Part shown: positions 12,101 to 26,900 of the stretch, in pieces
Layout: each line of letters starts with the position of its first letter
How positions within the stretch are numbered: position 1 is the stretch's first letter
Assembly (NCBI GenBank): GCA_013398175.1
Contig: VZRZ01000466.1
Coordinates: 717,910 to 781,909 of the forward strand
Reading direction: 5' to 3'
DNA: 64,000 nt
From: Climacteris rufus
Lineage: Eukaryota; Chordata; Aves; Passeriformes; Climacteridae
Program-made: the position numbers and the translations under genes
The notes under the pieces: generated by a model
Databases searched by the model: none
The model's input: only the letters and a program-made list of their open reading frames with translations
Told to the model about the DNA's origin: nothing

Positions 12101-15100
12101 GTGACTGCTGAAATTTGTTCTCTGAAATCCCTCATAGGTGTTTAGGATTATGTGTGATTGTTAAAAGCAATCCCAAAGTGTTATCATAACACTTGAAGAA
12201 CCTTAAGAAAAGCTTATAACTGTATAAGAGGACTCAAAATGCTTTGTCAGGAAAAGAGGCCCATATTTGAAAAGAAAAAATATAAAATGGTCATTTAAGG
12301 ATTTATCTTCAAGAATCATCCTTTGGCAATATATGACATTTTAGGTAAGTGGTTTATGGTTTCTTTGGAATTTCACATTTAGCTTTTGACATGTATCACT
12401 TAGAAACCTCATGAGAGGTATATGCTGAATGAAATTCAGAAGTAACAATTGTCTACTTGAATAACCTTTTTCCATCTTAGAAATAAGAGCTGAAATACCC
12501 TTACTGGAAAAGTTTATTCAGAGTTTACAAGGGAAGCTCCTCTTTGGTTCCTGGATGTGATACAACGTCAGTCAGCGAGGAAGAGATTGAAAGCCATATA
12601 TGAACCCCTTAAAAAGATTAAGTCAAGTGCATTCAGTCACTTTGGTTTCCTTGAAATTGAGTAACAGAAAGTGCAGCAGAAGGGAAAATTGAAAGTTCCC
12701 TTCTGTGTAAAAGTTATTTCATTTTATTCCGATTACCTAGTTCCAAATAAGCAGCACAGGTTTAGATTCAGCGGTGTCGAATATAGGTTATGAACTATGG
12801 GAAATGAGCTCAGCCCTGGGAGGTGGTGGGTCTGGAGGCAGCTGAGTTCCTGTGCACTAGGAGGCCTCTCCTTGCACTAGAGTGAGAGTTTGGTCTCTTC
12901 AGTAGCAGGCAAGCACAATTTTCAGGTGCTGACTGTTGTGAGATTAATTTGTCCATGCTCAGCATCAAGAGGAAGTGAGTTTCATGTAGACTCTAAATCT
13001 GTTGTCTGTGTTGCCCCTGTACGGGTATATGTTGCTGGACTTTAGAGTAATACACTTGTATTGTTATGAGGTTTTATCTACTCCAAGCTTTTTCATAAAT
13101 ACAAGAAACATTGCATACTTCAGAATACAATGCTACAGCAACAGAAAAGGTGGAGATTGGGAACAGACTTTGAGAACAGTGGACTGCAATAATTTATCTT
13201 CAAAAGGTCTTAGCGTTAGGAATGACTGATGCAAAATTCCTTCTTTGTGCTTTTCCTTCGCAGTTGTATGTGCAGCAAGTTTTTGCATTAAGGGTGAGAA
13301 CAATACCGTTTGTTTCAAGGTATTTCAGTGACCGGAAGTATCTGAAATTTAAAAGAGCTCGGTTAGGTTCACAGGTTGATTTTTCCCAAGTAGTGCTAGT
13401 TAATTTCATATCCCAGTGAGATTAATGAGTGAGAATCCTGCAATATTTTTTAAGAGACTCAGGATGACAGGGCAAATAATGTTTTCTTACCATCCATTTG
13501 TTTCACAGATGTCTACAATTTGCTTTCTTGAGTTTTCCTTATATGCACTGGATATGGAGCACTCGGTGGCAGACAGTGCATTGGTCTGATCAGATCATAT
13601 TTGGTTTACCCCAACAAGAACTCTCTTCTGTCTGGCAGCTGCATTCATTTTGCTGTTCCTTTCTGGCTTACATGGCATTGCATACAATGAAATTGGGACA
13701 AAAGCTGCCAAAACTCTTTCTTATTATTTTTGTAAGCTAGAAAACGAAACCAAAATGTTTCTTATTCTGAACTGCTAATTGAAGTCCTAATTAGTCTATG
13801 AGCTCAAGTAATTTTGTGCTTTTTGCCCTCTCACTACTCATACTTCCATTCATTCTGTTGCACCAGCTTTATTTAATTTCATCTTAAACTATCTAATACT
13901 TTAATCTCTTGATGTCAGAGACTGGATTTGTCTATGTCTTGAAAAGCTCCCAGAAAAATGAGTCTGGGAACCATCAAGTGCTACTGCAGTGCAAGAAATG
14001 GTTGATTAGGCTGTGCTCAGGTCAGTGGCTTACTCCTGATCAACAGAGAATTTCATGTCCCCTTGTATTAAACTTCAATGATGTGTAGCATACTTTAGTC
14101 AATAAATAGTATTTTACTGTTCATGCCCGTTGGAAATAATACATGACGCTGCAAGTATTGATCAAAGAGCTGTATTCTGCTAATCCCTCTGCTTGTAGCA
14201 ATGTTAAATATTTACAGATTCTCCCTCAGTCTCCTGAAAAGTGTTTTAGCCCTGCAGAGCATGCTCAGCCTTTCTGCTTCATACATATTTTACAACTGTT
14301 ACTCCTTTTACTTTTTCTTTCAAGCACACATGCATGACAAAGCATTATGCTATGCTTGCACCAGTTTTGAAGCTTTATTGTGTAAGCATGCTGTGAATGA
14401 ATACATTGATTGGGATGGTGTACAAATTCAGAATTAAAAGGAGAACGCCTCAGAGAGAAAATCTATCAGTGCCTCGTCTGCAAGTGGCTGAGTTACATTA
14501 AGGGAATGGAGAGGCTAACACTGTGCAGCACACTGCTGTATCTTGAGCTGACAGATAGCAAAGACATAGTCATATCAAGTTTATTTATCCAAATTATCTG
14601 AAAACTATCAGTGTACTAAAAAAATCAGTTATTTATTTGCTAACTGCTTATTTATTGTATCTGTGGTCTCATCAAAAAGTCTCAGAGGTTTGTAGAAGAT
14701 ACAATGAATCATGTAGGCTTTCTATCTCCTGTACTTGCTCATTGACCTCATGTAAATGTGATCATTTATCCTCAATTTTTTATACTAATATAGCGAAGAC
14801 AGACTTGATATTGTCAGGCATGCAATGGAATACGCTGCAGGAAACCTTCCTTCCAGTGGTGAGGTGACAAATGAAAAAGAAAATAAAAATGGATTTTGCA
14901 ATTTAAAACATAGTGTGCTCAGGGAAGAATGCATAGCAAGCTATAATGTGATATGATTCATTTCTATGTATGCAGGGAAGGATTTTACACAAAAGCTTTA
15001 TGGGGGTTGTACAGGATATTTAAAGTAACATGTAGACTATTCTACGTAATGGTGCTTGCTTTATCTATCACAAAATAGAAGAAAAATTTAAATCCTTGTG

Positions 15101-16451
15101 TGTGCCCTCTTATCTTTCAGTAAAATGTCACATTATGCCTCATCCCATTGCCTATTTAATCATCCTTTAGACCTGGTTATGTGTTTGGAGGGGAAGGTTG
15201 GCAGAGAGAGTAAAACAAAATGCACACACACTTCTCTCACTTAATTGCTGAAGATCTTGTTCATACTATGTAAATAAATTGCCTTTTAGATATCGTCAAG
15301 GCTGATGAGAAAGAAGTCAGTGCTTTATGTTGAAAATTTTACATGACTTTGTAGGATTTTCTCTTCTACTAGGTGATCAATGGTGAGTGGATTTTAATGG
15401 TTTGAGCTTCTGTGATGCTCATTAAAGATAAAATATCCAGTGATTCAGATTCTTTAAGTGTTCAGTCTTAAATGCCAACATGGTTGTTAGAAGGGACTTG
15501 GCACTTTCAAAAGCTCATCTTCGTTTAGGTAACATTGCAGGGTGAAACTGTGTGAAAATCTGGCCATTACTGGTGATAGATTCAGTGGCTGATGGTGCCA
15601 CCACAGAGTGGCAAAGAATGACTACAGCTGCCTCTTTCTTTCATCATGCCTGAGGATACAAAGTTGTTCATATTTAGGGCCAGCACAGGGATGCTATCTT
15701 CTTTCGTAGATAGATAAGAAATAGATTAATTCTTCTCAATAGATTAAGAAATCTGGTTTCTGTCAGCAGTATTCAAAGTAATGTATTACGAATACCAATT
15801 TTTTTAGCTTGCTTCAGTTCCTGTATATGAGGAAAACATCCCAGTTTCCCCAGTAAAGATACAGTGAGGTGATGGGTTGAAGTGCCTGATACTTTTTGTA
15901 CTTGAAAGCAACCTCTTCACATGAGTTGACTTCAACTTCCAAAGACTTCTGCTCTTTCTGTGCAGTGCATGGGGAACTGAAGCCCCTGAATTTTGCCCAC
16001 TGAATTGCAAAAAGTTTCTGTGTAGTCAGTGTGAAAGTCTCCCAGCAGGAATCTCTGAGGCCTAGACAGAAACAGAGCCCCCATCTCCAGCCTTCTAAAC
16101 CTGGGTCTTAATTCTGAGACCAGAACATATGTTTGTAATCCTCCTAATCTTTACTGTCTGGCCCTCAAAACAGTATAGATTTGGGATTAGTGAGAACTGA
16201 TTTTAGTTAAGTGGTTGGGGTCCTATGTTTTGGAGCATTTCTGTTTAAAATGTATTTCACTGATTTCTGATGGTGTGTTTTCATTTGTATCAGACAGCTG
16301 TATCTGAATATATGATTTATTGTTTTGTATTAAATTTTTGAGCTGTTTTTTCATCATCTGTATGTAAATAAATTGTGCTGGCAAAGTCGTGAATTGAACT
16401 CACAAAGTTTGCATAGCAGTCATGACCAGATGATCCTCTGATGAATCATTA
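9191..16451. other. RBMS3: Unannotated intron
   Basis: AT-rich intron without a recognisable gene. Several clean low-CpG stretches (for example 16300-16440, with ATGTAAATAAATTG) have the look of conserved non-coding sequence, but this cannot be judged without alignment. The short ORFs have no domain features. Confidence 0.55.
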
Positions 16452-16593
16452 GATGTTCAAGGCCAGGTTGGACGTGGCTTTGAGCAACGTGGTCTAGAGA
16501 AAGGTGTCCCTGCCTATGACAGGGGAGTTGGAACTAGATGATCTTTAAGCTCCCTTCCAACCCAGGCCTCTCTATGGTTCTGTGATTGTATTC
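16452..16593 (+). mobile_element. CR1 LINE 3'-end fragment
   Basis: The sequence GTTCAAGGCCAGGTTGGA, then GGTGTCCCTGCC, GGGAGTTGGAACTAGATGAT and CCCTTCCAACCCAGGCC, closing with TCTATGGTTCTGTGATT, is the characteristic 3' untranslated end of an avian CR1 subfamily. It includes the decayed octamer-type tail. The copy is severely 5'-truncated (about 140 bp), as is usual for CR1. Confidence 0.9.
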
Positions 16594-19500
16594 TTAAGAC
16601 TAATGACTCCTCAGTCTCCACTCAGAGTAGGAAGTTACTGGCAATACAATGACCTTTTGCATTCTCCCTAACTGCTCATGGGCACACGTCGCTGAGGTGG
16701 GCACCCCTGGGTGAGGAAAGCTGTCTCTGCTCTGAGTACAGTGATGCATTTTTCTATACAAAGGATTTGCAACTTGACATTTTTCTTGACATATTTCCTA
16801 ATGCTCCAGACTGTGACACAAGGAAGGGCCCCCTGCCATACTGTGCTGGGGTTTCCGGGTTTCCACTTTCCCTGCATTTTGTGCTCAAATGATAAAAGTG
16901 CTGGCTGCTGTGCTAATAACCTGGGGGGGATAGAAATATAGCACAAGCCAATGCATTTATTTGCATTCCTTGGTTGATATGTTTTCTAAGTTCCAGCAGT
17001 GTCAGCAACATGATTGCTCTTAGGATTTAGTGGACTGCTGAAACAATTGCAAACTGGTGAACTCAACTGGTAAAAGAGGAGGCCCTGCAGTGAGTGGCAC
17101 CTTGTCTACTTCATTGGGAACAGATCAGGCAATGATTGCTCATTCTGGACGGAAAAGGTTCTTTTATTTAAAAACCAAACAAGCAAACAAAAAAAAGTTC
17201 TTAAAAATGTAAGGAGTATGCTCACTCATGAAATTCAGAAAAAGTAGAGCTGAGTGGGTGTACGCTGCAGTGGAATGGACTAACAAAATGAAGAAGCATG
17301 TGCAGAGCATAAAAGAAAAAGGAATATTATTTTTTAGTTTGGGAATACTTGTATGATCAGAGCTGTGTGATGAAGAGCTTTAACTTTTGTAGGTGGATGT
17401 CTAGCAGAGTGTATGTGCTGGAATACGTGTCCTTGTAAGCCCATGTGGCCTGACAGAGGTAGTTTTGTGTCGATGCTGAGTGATTGCATGCTTTCTGGGT
17501 CATTCATGTTAACATTTTGATTATAGTGATGAGTTACAAGGGATGAGCTTCAGAGGCTGTGATGCTACATTGGAATGTACTAACTCGGAGAAAAAAATGA
17601 CATTTATCTAACTGCAACACTAAGACAAAGTGAATCACATAAACAGATGGTCTTTAAAGCAAACTTTCTGCTCTGTGTTCTGATGGTGTTGTCATCTGAT
17701 GTCCTAATTTTGGTGTCCTTCAGAGTTTACTGTGTTTTACAACAACTGTGACCCTAGGAAGTCTGCATGAAATACTAGGTTGGACAGTGATGGTAAGGTA
17801 TGAATCCTTATAAGAGCTCGGTTTCCTCGATAATTCTGCCTTGTGTTGGGAAAATATACTTGATCCTGGAGAGAGCAGAGATGGAAATTGTGAGGAAGAG
17901 AGATGGGCATAATCCTGCATATATGAAAGCACTTTGCATTATAAGCTCAGTTCTGCCATTTAACCACCACCAGGAGACAAGAGTAAGTACTCTGCTGTTA
18001 AGCCTAAGTGTTATATCTTGATTCTTTTCTGCCCAAAGCACTTCAGACTAAGTGCAAAGCTATACATTAGGCTCAAGAATCCCACTTGATTTGGAATTTT
18101 TACACTTCAGTGCATCTATATGCTGACTTTGTGTCTGTGCTGGATGACGCAGTCACTTCTCTTTGTTGGTCAGTGTACAGAGCTGCATGATCTGCCTCTA
18201 AATAAAATTAATTCAGTGTTCCTTTAAAAGCAATGACAGGTAAAACCCCAGACCTATCTTTGGCTTTCAGTGAATTGTATAAAACCTGAAATAAATCTTC
18301 TACCAGTCACACAGGGCAAACTCACCTTCCTTGAACTTGATTTTTAAGACTTATCTACCTCAGGGATCTCTATTGCTCATTCTCTGGCCCTTCTATGCAT
18401 AGAAGTTTCATTGATCTGAACAGGATTTCTGTGCAATAGGCACTGTCAGGATATACAGCAGAGACCTGTGGTGCAGATAAGAGATGCACAATACTGATTG
18501 GAAAGAAAATATGCATCAGAACATTGCCCACCCAGAACATGTAGTTAACTTTTTACGTGGAGAGTGGCACTGAGCTGAATTTATGTGCAGTGTAATTTAT
18601 GTTTCATACCATTTTCAAGCTTCATTCATCTAATACCTCTCTGAATGTTCCAGGTCCCCCTCTGATGCCTTCAGGTGCAGGCTGCCTGTTTAAACGTTTG
18701 TTAAAATGGGTATCTGTGGCTATGAAGTATACATGTGTATGGTACAGTCTGAAATTCTGTTTGGAAGAGGAAAGGGGCATTCTGTGTGTGTTTTAATAGT
18801 TATGAGAAGTATTTCTTTGAGGGAGGACTGTATTCTGAAAGTAGTATGAGGTCTGGATTGACCTGCAGCTGCTGTGTACTCTTGCATTGTCCCAGTAGTG
18901 CTGTTTGGAAACTTGGAGGATTAGCTTTGCCACAGTGCAAGTGGGGAGATGTTTTTATGTTTCCCATAGGAAATAAGAAAGCATAAAGAAATAACAATAG
19001 GGCTGTCTGCTTTGCAAATGGAAAAGAAAAAATGGCTCTCTGTTATTATTTCAGCCTGATAGTTCCTCTTGTACTCTGCAATGCCTGAAGTGTTTTGACC
19101 TGATTATTTTATCTCAGCAGGTCAAATTTAGGGGAGAAGCCATTCTCCTTCCATCATCCTTGTCCATGTACAAAAATGTTAATAAAACAAGGTTAGAGGA
19201 GCTGTTAAGGATCTTTACCTTGTTTTGATGTTAGTTTCACACTCTTCTCTTATATAGACTTTATCTCTCATTAAGCTCTTTTTTTTTTTAAATTTAAATT
19301 GTTTTTATCTCGTGTTGCCAACAAATCAATCAGAGGAGCCATCCCTATGAATACAGAACATCCATGGAGGCCAACATTGATTTCTCCTCAGCTGCTTCTT
19401 ATTATAAAGTTCCCTGGTGTGAGGAAGACGCTAAATAGAAGCTAATAGACATTACATCTCACATGCATTTTCACATTCTTAAAAATACAGTTTGGGGATT

Positions 19501-20428
19501 TTTTTTTTCCTTAATTGAGAATTTAGCTTTTCTTTCTTGAGAAAGGCCAAAAAAAAAGGTTCTTTTATTTCCAGTGCTGGAGAGTAGAAACTTGCTCACG
19601 TATTGGGATTTATTATTCACCCTGATCAACAATGTGTGGTTGCCTTGGAATGATCACTGGCATGGTAGAAATGTTTATATTTCCTGCTGTGTTAATTGGT
19701 GTTACTAGTAAGGCCCAGAAGACAGGAATTTCTCAGCTACCAAGAAATCACTTGCTAGCCAGTCGTATTAGTAAAGAGAGTGAAAGACAGCCAAGTTATT
19801 TTGATAGAATTTTTAGCTTTTCCAGAAAAAAATAAAATTGCAGAAACAAAAATAGACCACTTAGAAACCTGCCTCTTTTCTTATGCACACCAGCCTGTTG
19901 TGCATAAAGTACCAGGACATTAAATGTTGTGAAGGGCAACTGCATGAAGATAAGGAAACCCAGGACAAGATGAGTAGACCTGACATTCCCTTGTTGACAG
20001 AGAAGCTGGACTACTTCTCTAATGTCATCATAAAAAAGTGTCCCACTCCAAGCTTCCAAAAAACCAGCTTACCTCTTTCTCCAAGGAGTGCTCCTTGGTT
20101 GGGTGTTCTGCATATGGTGATTCTTACCAGGGGTTGTAGGGGTTAAGTATCTCCTTCCACTCCCACAGTTGCACTTTCCATTGCTTCCTCTGACAGCTGG
20201 AGGCCAGAGACACCCACCATGACAGGGGAGTGCCAAAGTGCACAGCTGGCTCTCCTGGTTCAAATTTTGTGCAAATAGGAAAAAAAACCCTGTGCTCAAA
20301 GGAGCAGAGCAGTTGACTCACCATCTTTGCCCACCAGAGCTGAAATGCTTGATGCAGCTTCCTATCCAGCGTCTTCTTTACTTCAAAGAAGGGTCAAGAA
20401 TAGACTTGGGAATGTGAAGACAGCTATT
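16594..20428. other. RBMS3: Unannotated intron
   Basis: No gene or known repeat family was recognised. A TAAATTTAAATTG palindromic motif near 19290-19303 recurs near 21222-21237. A-rich and T-rich runs occur around 17170-17197 and 19500-19510. Confidence 0.55.
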
Positions 20429-20955
20429 ATAGAATCACAGAATGGGTCAGATTGGAAAGGACCACAGAGGGTCACCTGGTCCTACCTTCCTGCTCAGTCA
20501 GGGTCATGGTGGAGCACATGGCACAGGATTGTGTCCAGATGGTTCTCAAATATCTCCAGTGAGGGAAAGTCCACACCCCCTCTGGGCAACCTGTTCCAGT
20601 GTGTGGTCACCCACACAGTAAAGAAGTTCTTCCTCATATTCAGGTGGAACTTTCTGTGCATCAGTTTCTGCCTGTTGCCTCTTGTCCTATTGCTTGCCAC
20701 CACCGAGCCAGAGCCTGGCTCCGTCCTCTTGGCTTTTTCCCTTTAGATACTTATAGACGTGGATTAAGTCCCCTCTCCATTGTCTCTTCTTGATACAGAA
20801 CAGGCCCAACTCCCTCAACCTTTTCTCATAAGAGAGTTGCTGCAATCCCTTAATCATCTTTGTTACCTACCACTGAACCTGCTCTAGTAGTTCCATGTCT
20901 CTCTTGTACTGAGGACCCTAAAACTGACACACAACTTCAGATGCTGCCTAAAACA
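20429..20955 (-). mobile_element. CR1 LINE 3' portion, reverse orientation
   Basis: The segment begins with TATAGAATCACAGAATGG, the reverse complement of the CR1 3' terminal repeat. It runs about 525 bp through CR1-typical CCCCTCTGGGCAACCTGTTCC, AAGAAGTTCTTCCTCAT and TTAAGTCCCCTCTCC. It covers the CR1 3' UTR and the C-terminal end of the ORF2 region on the minus strand. The coding part is interrupted, so this is a dead copy. The + strand frame at 20327-20746 crosses it and is not a gene. Confidence 0.95.
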
Positions 20956-23900
20956 GGTCTTTTCACTTTTTTTCCTCTCTCAGTTCTTGTGCTGAAGGTA
21001 ATTGGTTGTTTTGGTCAAACACCAGAATCAAGCCTGTTGGGTCTAAAAATCTATTCAGAAGTTTTAAGAGGGATTTTTTGGTTTTTTTCCCACTGTAATG
21101 CTATCAAGTGGCTCCTTCTCTAAACAGTCTGTAGGCTGTTCACTTCTTTTAATCCCTGTATATGGTGTTTTACCATGATTAAGAGAACCTAAGCATTCTT
21201 CAGACGTCTACAGCTTTGGAATTTAAATTTAAATTGCTTCTAGGAGAAACAAATCAAACTTGCATTGCAGACCTACCAAAAATACATTAATATATATTAA
21301 CCTGAAAGTTCTTGGTGGAATAAATTGAGAGATTCAGCAGTGCCTCTTTCAGCAGTGTCATATCCTGAAACATTTAAATTCATTTTGGTTTTAAATTGAG
21401 TTTCCGTCCAAATTCCAGGCCAGACCAGCATTTGTCAGCATACTTAATGAAAGCATCTGCTATGCTGGACTGATGTGACATGCAAGTAAGTGAATGGCTA
21501 AGAGAAGTAAGGGACTGAAGACAATAACTGAGCCCAGGATGTGGATCAAATAAGATCAATGTGTCTTCTGTAGGTAGAGAAAATGAGGTGATGATAATTT
21601 CTGTCATTATTTTTGTCTTTCATCCATCCACATGCTGAGGACAGTTTTCACAGACAAGTCCAAAAGAGAGAGACACTGCAGTCTTTGCAGTCTTTGCAAT
21701 TAGGTTCCCATTTTTGTTTTGCACAACAAAGGCTGAAAGGAATCCTTCTCCCTGAACTCATGTTCACATTTGTCCATCACTGTATCAGAAATAAGACCTG
21801 TTAAGCTAAAAGATAAATTAGTGTAACAGTAACTTAACACAAAGAAGAAAATGTCCTTGTGCATAAGCAGCTTCACTTGATATTTAAGAGTGCTGATACA
21901 CACACACTCTCACCAACACACATGCACACGTACTTTTAATATATAAGATCAAGGTTCATTTTTCTGTAGGCTTTGGAGAAGGAATTCTGTTTACAGTAGG
22001 GCCACTTCAGTAATACTGCAGCATAAGTTGCCCTCTGTGTTGATATAAATCAATGGCATCAACTCCTGCCATGTCATCAACAAGCAGCCAAGAAACTTAG
22101 CTTTTTTTAATCAGAGCCACTAACTTCCATATGTAAAGTTCTACTGCCTACTTTCTTAGCTGATTTGATGATATAACTGTCCTTTTTTTTTCTTTTCTAC
22201 ATAATTTTAACATGATCAGTATATTAAGCATGTTGTTGTTTTTATAGTACTGATAGACATATTAGAAGATATCAAATCCCATTCCATTTTGGCAAGTGCT
22301 TCTATGAGTAGCAATTCTAATTTTCAGGCTCAAGAGCCTGTATTTAGCCACCAGAAACTGGATGTAGAAACTTACATCTCACTACGTCATCTGGTCTCCT
22401 CTCACAGTTAACAGAAGAAAATAGACATTGTCAATTCCTGTTTCATCTTCTCCTGAAATTGGTTGCATGTCCCAACTTGCAAGTCTGCTCTTTTATCTTT
22501 TATTTGATTATAGAGAAACCTCAGGAGGAATAGTTCACATATAGAGGACTATAATGCCCGTATCTGTTTTAAGGAGCAACAATTCCTCCAGAAAAATAGA
22601 ACTTCAATACCATGAGGGGGTCTTGCTTAGAAACCACAGAGCCGATGTCAAAGGACTTCTTCAGTTGTGATGTGGTTCCACCATTTGCTCTGTCTATGCT
22701 TAGTTCCTTATGCTGCATTTTCCCTGCTTCTGGCAAGAGGATGTGTCCTCTATGCAGGGTTTTCACCCAGCAAGTGTGTATGTAAGCTTCACAGGAAACA
22801 TGATACTACTAGGAGAAAAATATAACAATTGTCCCTCGTAAAACCTGCTGAGTTTGTTTTATTTAGGCAGACTCTGGCAGAAGCAGATAGCCACCATTTC
22901 TGTCATGTTAGGTGTTGCTTAGAGAAATCATCCTGAGAAGCCTCCCCCATGAATTCTACTTCATAGAAAAGGAACTCTGATTGTACCTACAGTAAGTGGT
23001 GGTGGCTGGTGGTTTAAGTGTGTTTCTATTCAACAGAACAGGAGGAAGAGCAGTAGGTTTTGCCAACTCTCTTAAAAAGTGATTTGTAAAGGTGCTAACC
23101 TGTCAGCGAGAGAGAAAAGTAACTTGTTCAATGTTAAAGCTAAATACTGAATGCAGTAAAATATAAAAAAATTACATGAACTGTGGATGGCATGGCACAA
23201 TCTTTTATTATGGACTTGAATGTAATGACTGTCTCTTACAGTTCATTTTGGCAGAGAGATGAGGCTCCTCCATCTCCTCCCTCAGAAAGCCAGTTTGCAG
23301 ATGAGCACGCGGAGCGTAGTCTGGTATCACAAGTTATAATTAAATATGCGATAACACAGCATGCTTGGCTTGAAGTTGGTAGTTTGTCTGTAATAAACGT
23401 TCTTTACTTTGTTCTGTGAAAACAAAAACCTTGGACTGAGTTGTAATGTGCCACTATGGTAGTAGTGATTGATTCACCAGATGTTGTACTGTAGGCAGTG
23501 CCAGTTACCAGTGTCAAATCAATAAATACTGGGTTACCTCACTTACAGCAGGTGAAGTAAAGGAATATTCAGGGTTATTATAACATATGCAAGTTTTCTT
23601 CATTTAAGTAGAAAACCAAAATAGTATTTAGCAGCTTGGCTTAAAATGCAAAAGACAAAAGGAGGTCTCAGCCTAATTTTTAAGCAAACTGATTTTTTAA
23701 TACTAACATTAAATGTACGGGCTTCAAAGAACTCTGTATCTAGCTTAGCCTCGTCATTCTCTCACAATTCTCAGATGCATGCTACAAGCAGAAATAAACA
23801 CCTACGTAGAATTTTTTTGTGTTAATATCTTTGCAAACTCCGTAGTCATGCTGTAGTGTGGTAAGATGTGTCAATTTAGAGGAGTTAACAAAAAAAGAAC

Positions 23901-26900
23901 AAGAAATGTTTGTATGGAATATGTGTTATTTTCAGTTATGTGCAAATGTGCTGTTCAAAGGCTCTATGTGTTTCTCATTATATTGTCTCCCTAATTTAGA
24001 GTGTGTACTCTGATTATCTTGGTATTTTCCAAGGCAGTATGCATACACTGCTACCACCACTTTTAATGATAATTGAATAATCACCTACTGTATCTTTTCT
24101 TATTTCTCTGATTTTTACTATATAGATGTGACACGAGTAGTAGTTGATGGTGTTCGGATATATAGATGTGGGATTTAAGTGTGTGCTAACTTTACTTTTG
24201 TTGTTTCCAGGGAGAATAGCAAATAGCTTTTTGTTCAACTTTAATTTTAGAGATAGTCCCAAAGTGCCAAAAAATGGAAAATACATTTTGTAAAATGTTT
24301 CATAACTTTTTTTTTTTTCATGTGGTCAGTTAAAACACAGATTCAGTGTTTTCAAATCCAAAAGCTGTATAACACAATATATTGCAGATACATAGAAATG
24401 AAATGTTTTGATGAAAAAAATGGGAACAACTAAAAGAACTATCTTGGGTGAAAATTGTAGGAGAAAGAATTTACAAAGAAAGTGTCAACAGCAACAATGC
24501 TGAACTCCAGCTACTTTGATCTAATTTTCATTTTGTCACTCAAAGCAGGAGAAGCTGAAGTCAAAGTTAAATATCTCTAGACAAGGGCACAAGCTGCAGA
24601 ATTCAGGGAGAGTTGCCAGCCTCTACTCTAAAAGTGATGAATTTTTCTTCCCCTTTCAAAATGAGAAGGAAACTTTTAAGTTGAAATAACAAAGAAAACC
24701 GAGAACAAGGACAGAAAATTTGAAAACAAACAGAAAACTTGGAACCAGACAAAAGTACAGTATTTTATTTTATTCCAAAGTATTTGTTTTTCTCTCCAAA
24801 GGGATGTGATTTCATAGCATTTCTCTCCTGAATGAAAATCATAAAAATTTCTTGCATTATGTTCAAACAATGAAACCTCAGATATTTCAATGGTCCTGAA
24901 TGTGAGTTTGAACTAACTTTCATTTGGGTTGCAACACCTTTTCCTTGGTCCATCTTTCCTGTAAAATGTGCATCATTTTTCCTTTTCTTTTGTGTGTATC
25001 TAGAATGTAGAAGCATCTGACAGTCCCTATCACAGTTCTTCTCCTGCTGGTCCATCCTTAATACTCTGTTTGCAAAGCCTCTGTGTACCAGAAGGCTGAC
25101 GAGTTACATTATTTGTGCATAAAGAACAGTGGCAAATATTGCCTCATGTGTCTTTTGTTTCTAGTTTTGTACTTCAGCAGTAAACACTTTGTTCATTCCT
25201 TGTAGGGAAGCTAATACAATAAAATACCTTATGTTCCAGTAATACAAGCCCAGAATAATGGTGAGGGTGATGACAGGATGTTCAGCCCAGTATGCTTTAT
25301 TATTGTAGTAATTAAATGGTCCATTTATGCCTTTGGGGTGGGTGGGGTTTTTGTCATTGTTGTTTTTCCTTTGCATTATTCTGTGAGTGTAACTAGGGTT
25401 ATTGAAACATGAATATATTTTTAGTCAAGATTTTTGCTTTTGACTTTTTGAGTGTTATAATACTCAAGTCAACCAAATAGGTAGTCTAGAAGTGTAATGG
25501 AAAATACAGTATGGCCAAATATGGAGTCATTCAGTGCAATGAAAGAGAAAACTGGAGTGATAGGGAATTTGGTCAGAAGAATGCCCAACAAGAGCTGATA
25601 TGAAATGCAGTAGAGCAAGGCTGTAAGAATAAAGGATCATTTTATTAATTTGCCATGTGATAGAGTATTGGAGAGCCCAGAATCTTCAACTGTCTCACTC
25701 AGGAGAACTGGAGGAGGGAGTCAGCAGAGAGCATTGAGGTGAATATCTGAATTTTTGGTTTTATGCTTTGAGTTTTGTAAAATACATGTATTTTCATGGT
25801 ACTCTAAAAATAGGAAGCTTTATTGTATCTAGATATGCATTTATGTTCTGGCTATGTCTAAAATGAAGAATGCACATTTCAGAGAGCCTGTACTTTGGGA
25901 ATGAGACAAGTACTGGCAAATATCCTTAACTGTATTCTTGATTCCTTGCTTATTTGCCATCCTATATTTGCATCCTTACTAAACAAGGAAGAAAAAATTA
26001 AAATGGCAGCTATTGGACGTGAGGAATAGTGAAACTGTTGTACAAATTACCTTGCACACACTTTTGAAATACAAGTCGTAAGTGAAATAGCAGATGACAT
26101 TATGTAAATTCATTCTTCTATCAGCAATTTCAACCAAGTAATGAAAATATAGTCAGAATGGTGCTTGATGGATTTGCAGAATTGCACATCTGAAAGACTT
26201 AAGTAGTAATAACCATTCTTAAATGACTTTGTAATAGCATTTTTTCTAATTTAAACTAAAATTTCAACAACTACTGATTGAAGGGAATTAACTAGGCATG
26301 ACTATTAAAAACTAACACAAGCCATTGTCAATTTGATCTTAGAACTGAAATCATATTATTTTCCTTGTTTAATTTTACTGGCTTCCAGCTTGTCCACCTT
26401 ACCTTACGGAGTTACTGGGGCCAATGTTCTCAGGTTCATGTTGATCATCAGAAAAACCACACTAGCTCTTACAAGAAGATCTGATGAGATCCAGCTTTCA
26501 AAAAATAATTTTTGGCCACATGTTCTGATGGGATAGGAAATGAAGATTGCATTGTAGTAGTTTTTGCAGCAAGATTGTTATTAGCAGACTGAATAAACCT
26601 TGGGATTCTCTCATCAGGCTGGGACACCTTCCCGCTTAGACTGTGTGGGAGCACTTTATGTTGTGATAATCCTGTCCATCTGAACATATGTTTTATATAG
26701 GATGCCTCCTTAATTTTGAAGAAATTTTCAAGACTGTAGAAAAAAAAGAAGGTAGGTTTAAAGGAAGGAGCCGTGTGTGGTGTCACCATGCCTGAATCAT
26801 CTGTCAGACCCCTGGCACAATAATGTGGAACACCCTTCCTTGGGTTGAACCCTATGTCATTTTCCTCTTTTTCTTTAATACAATAATGCAAGAGATGCAA

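Noticed and set aside
20327..20746. 139-codon + strand open frame
   Set aside because: Most of it is the antisense of a CR1 LINE 3' end, so it is not a gene.
26469..26900. 143-codon minus-strand open frame
   Set aside because: No recognisable domain, low-complexity F-rich stretch, and no supporting splice or promoter pattern; fits chance in intron.
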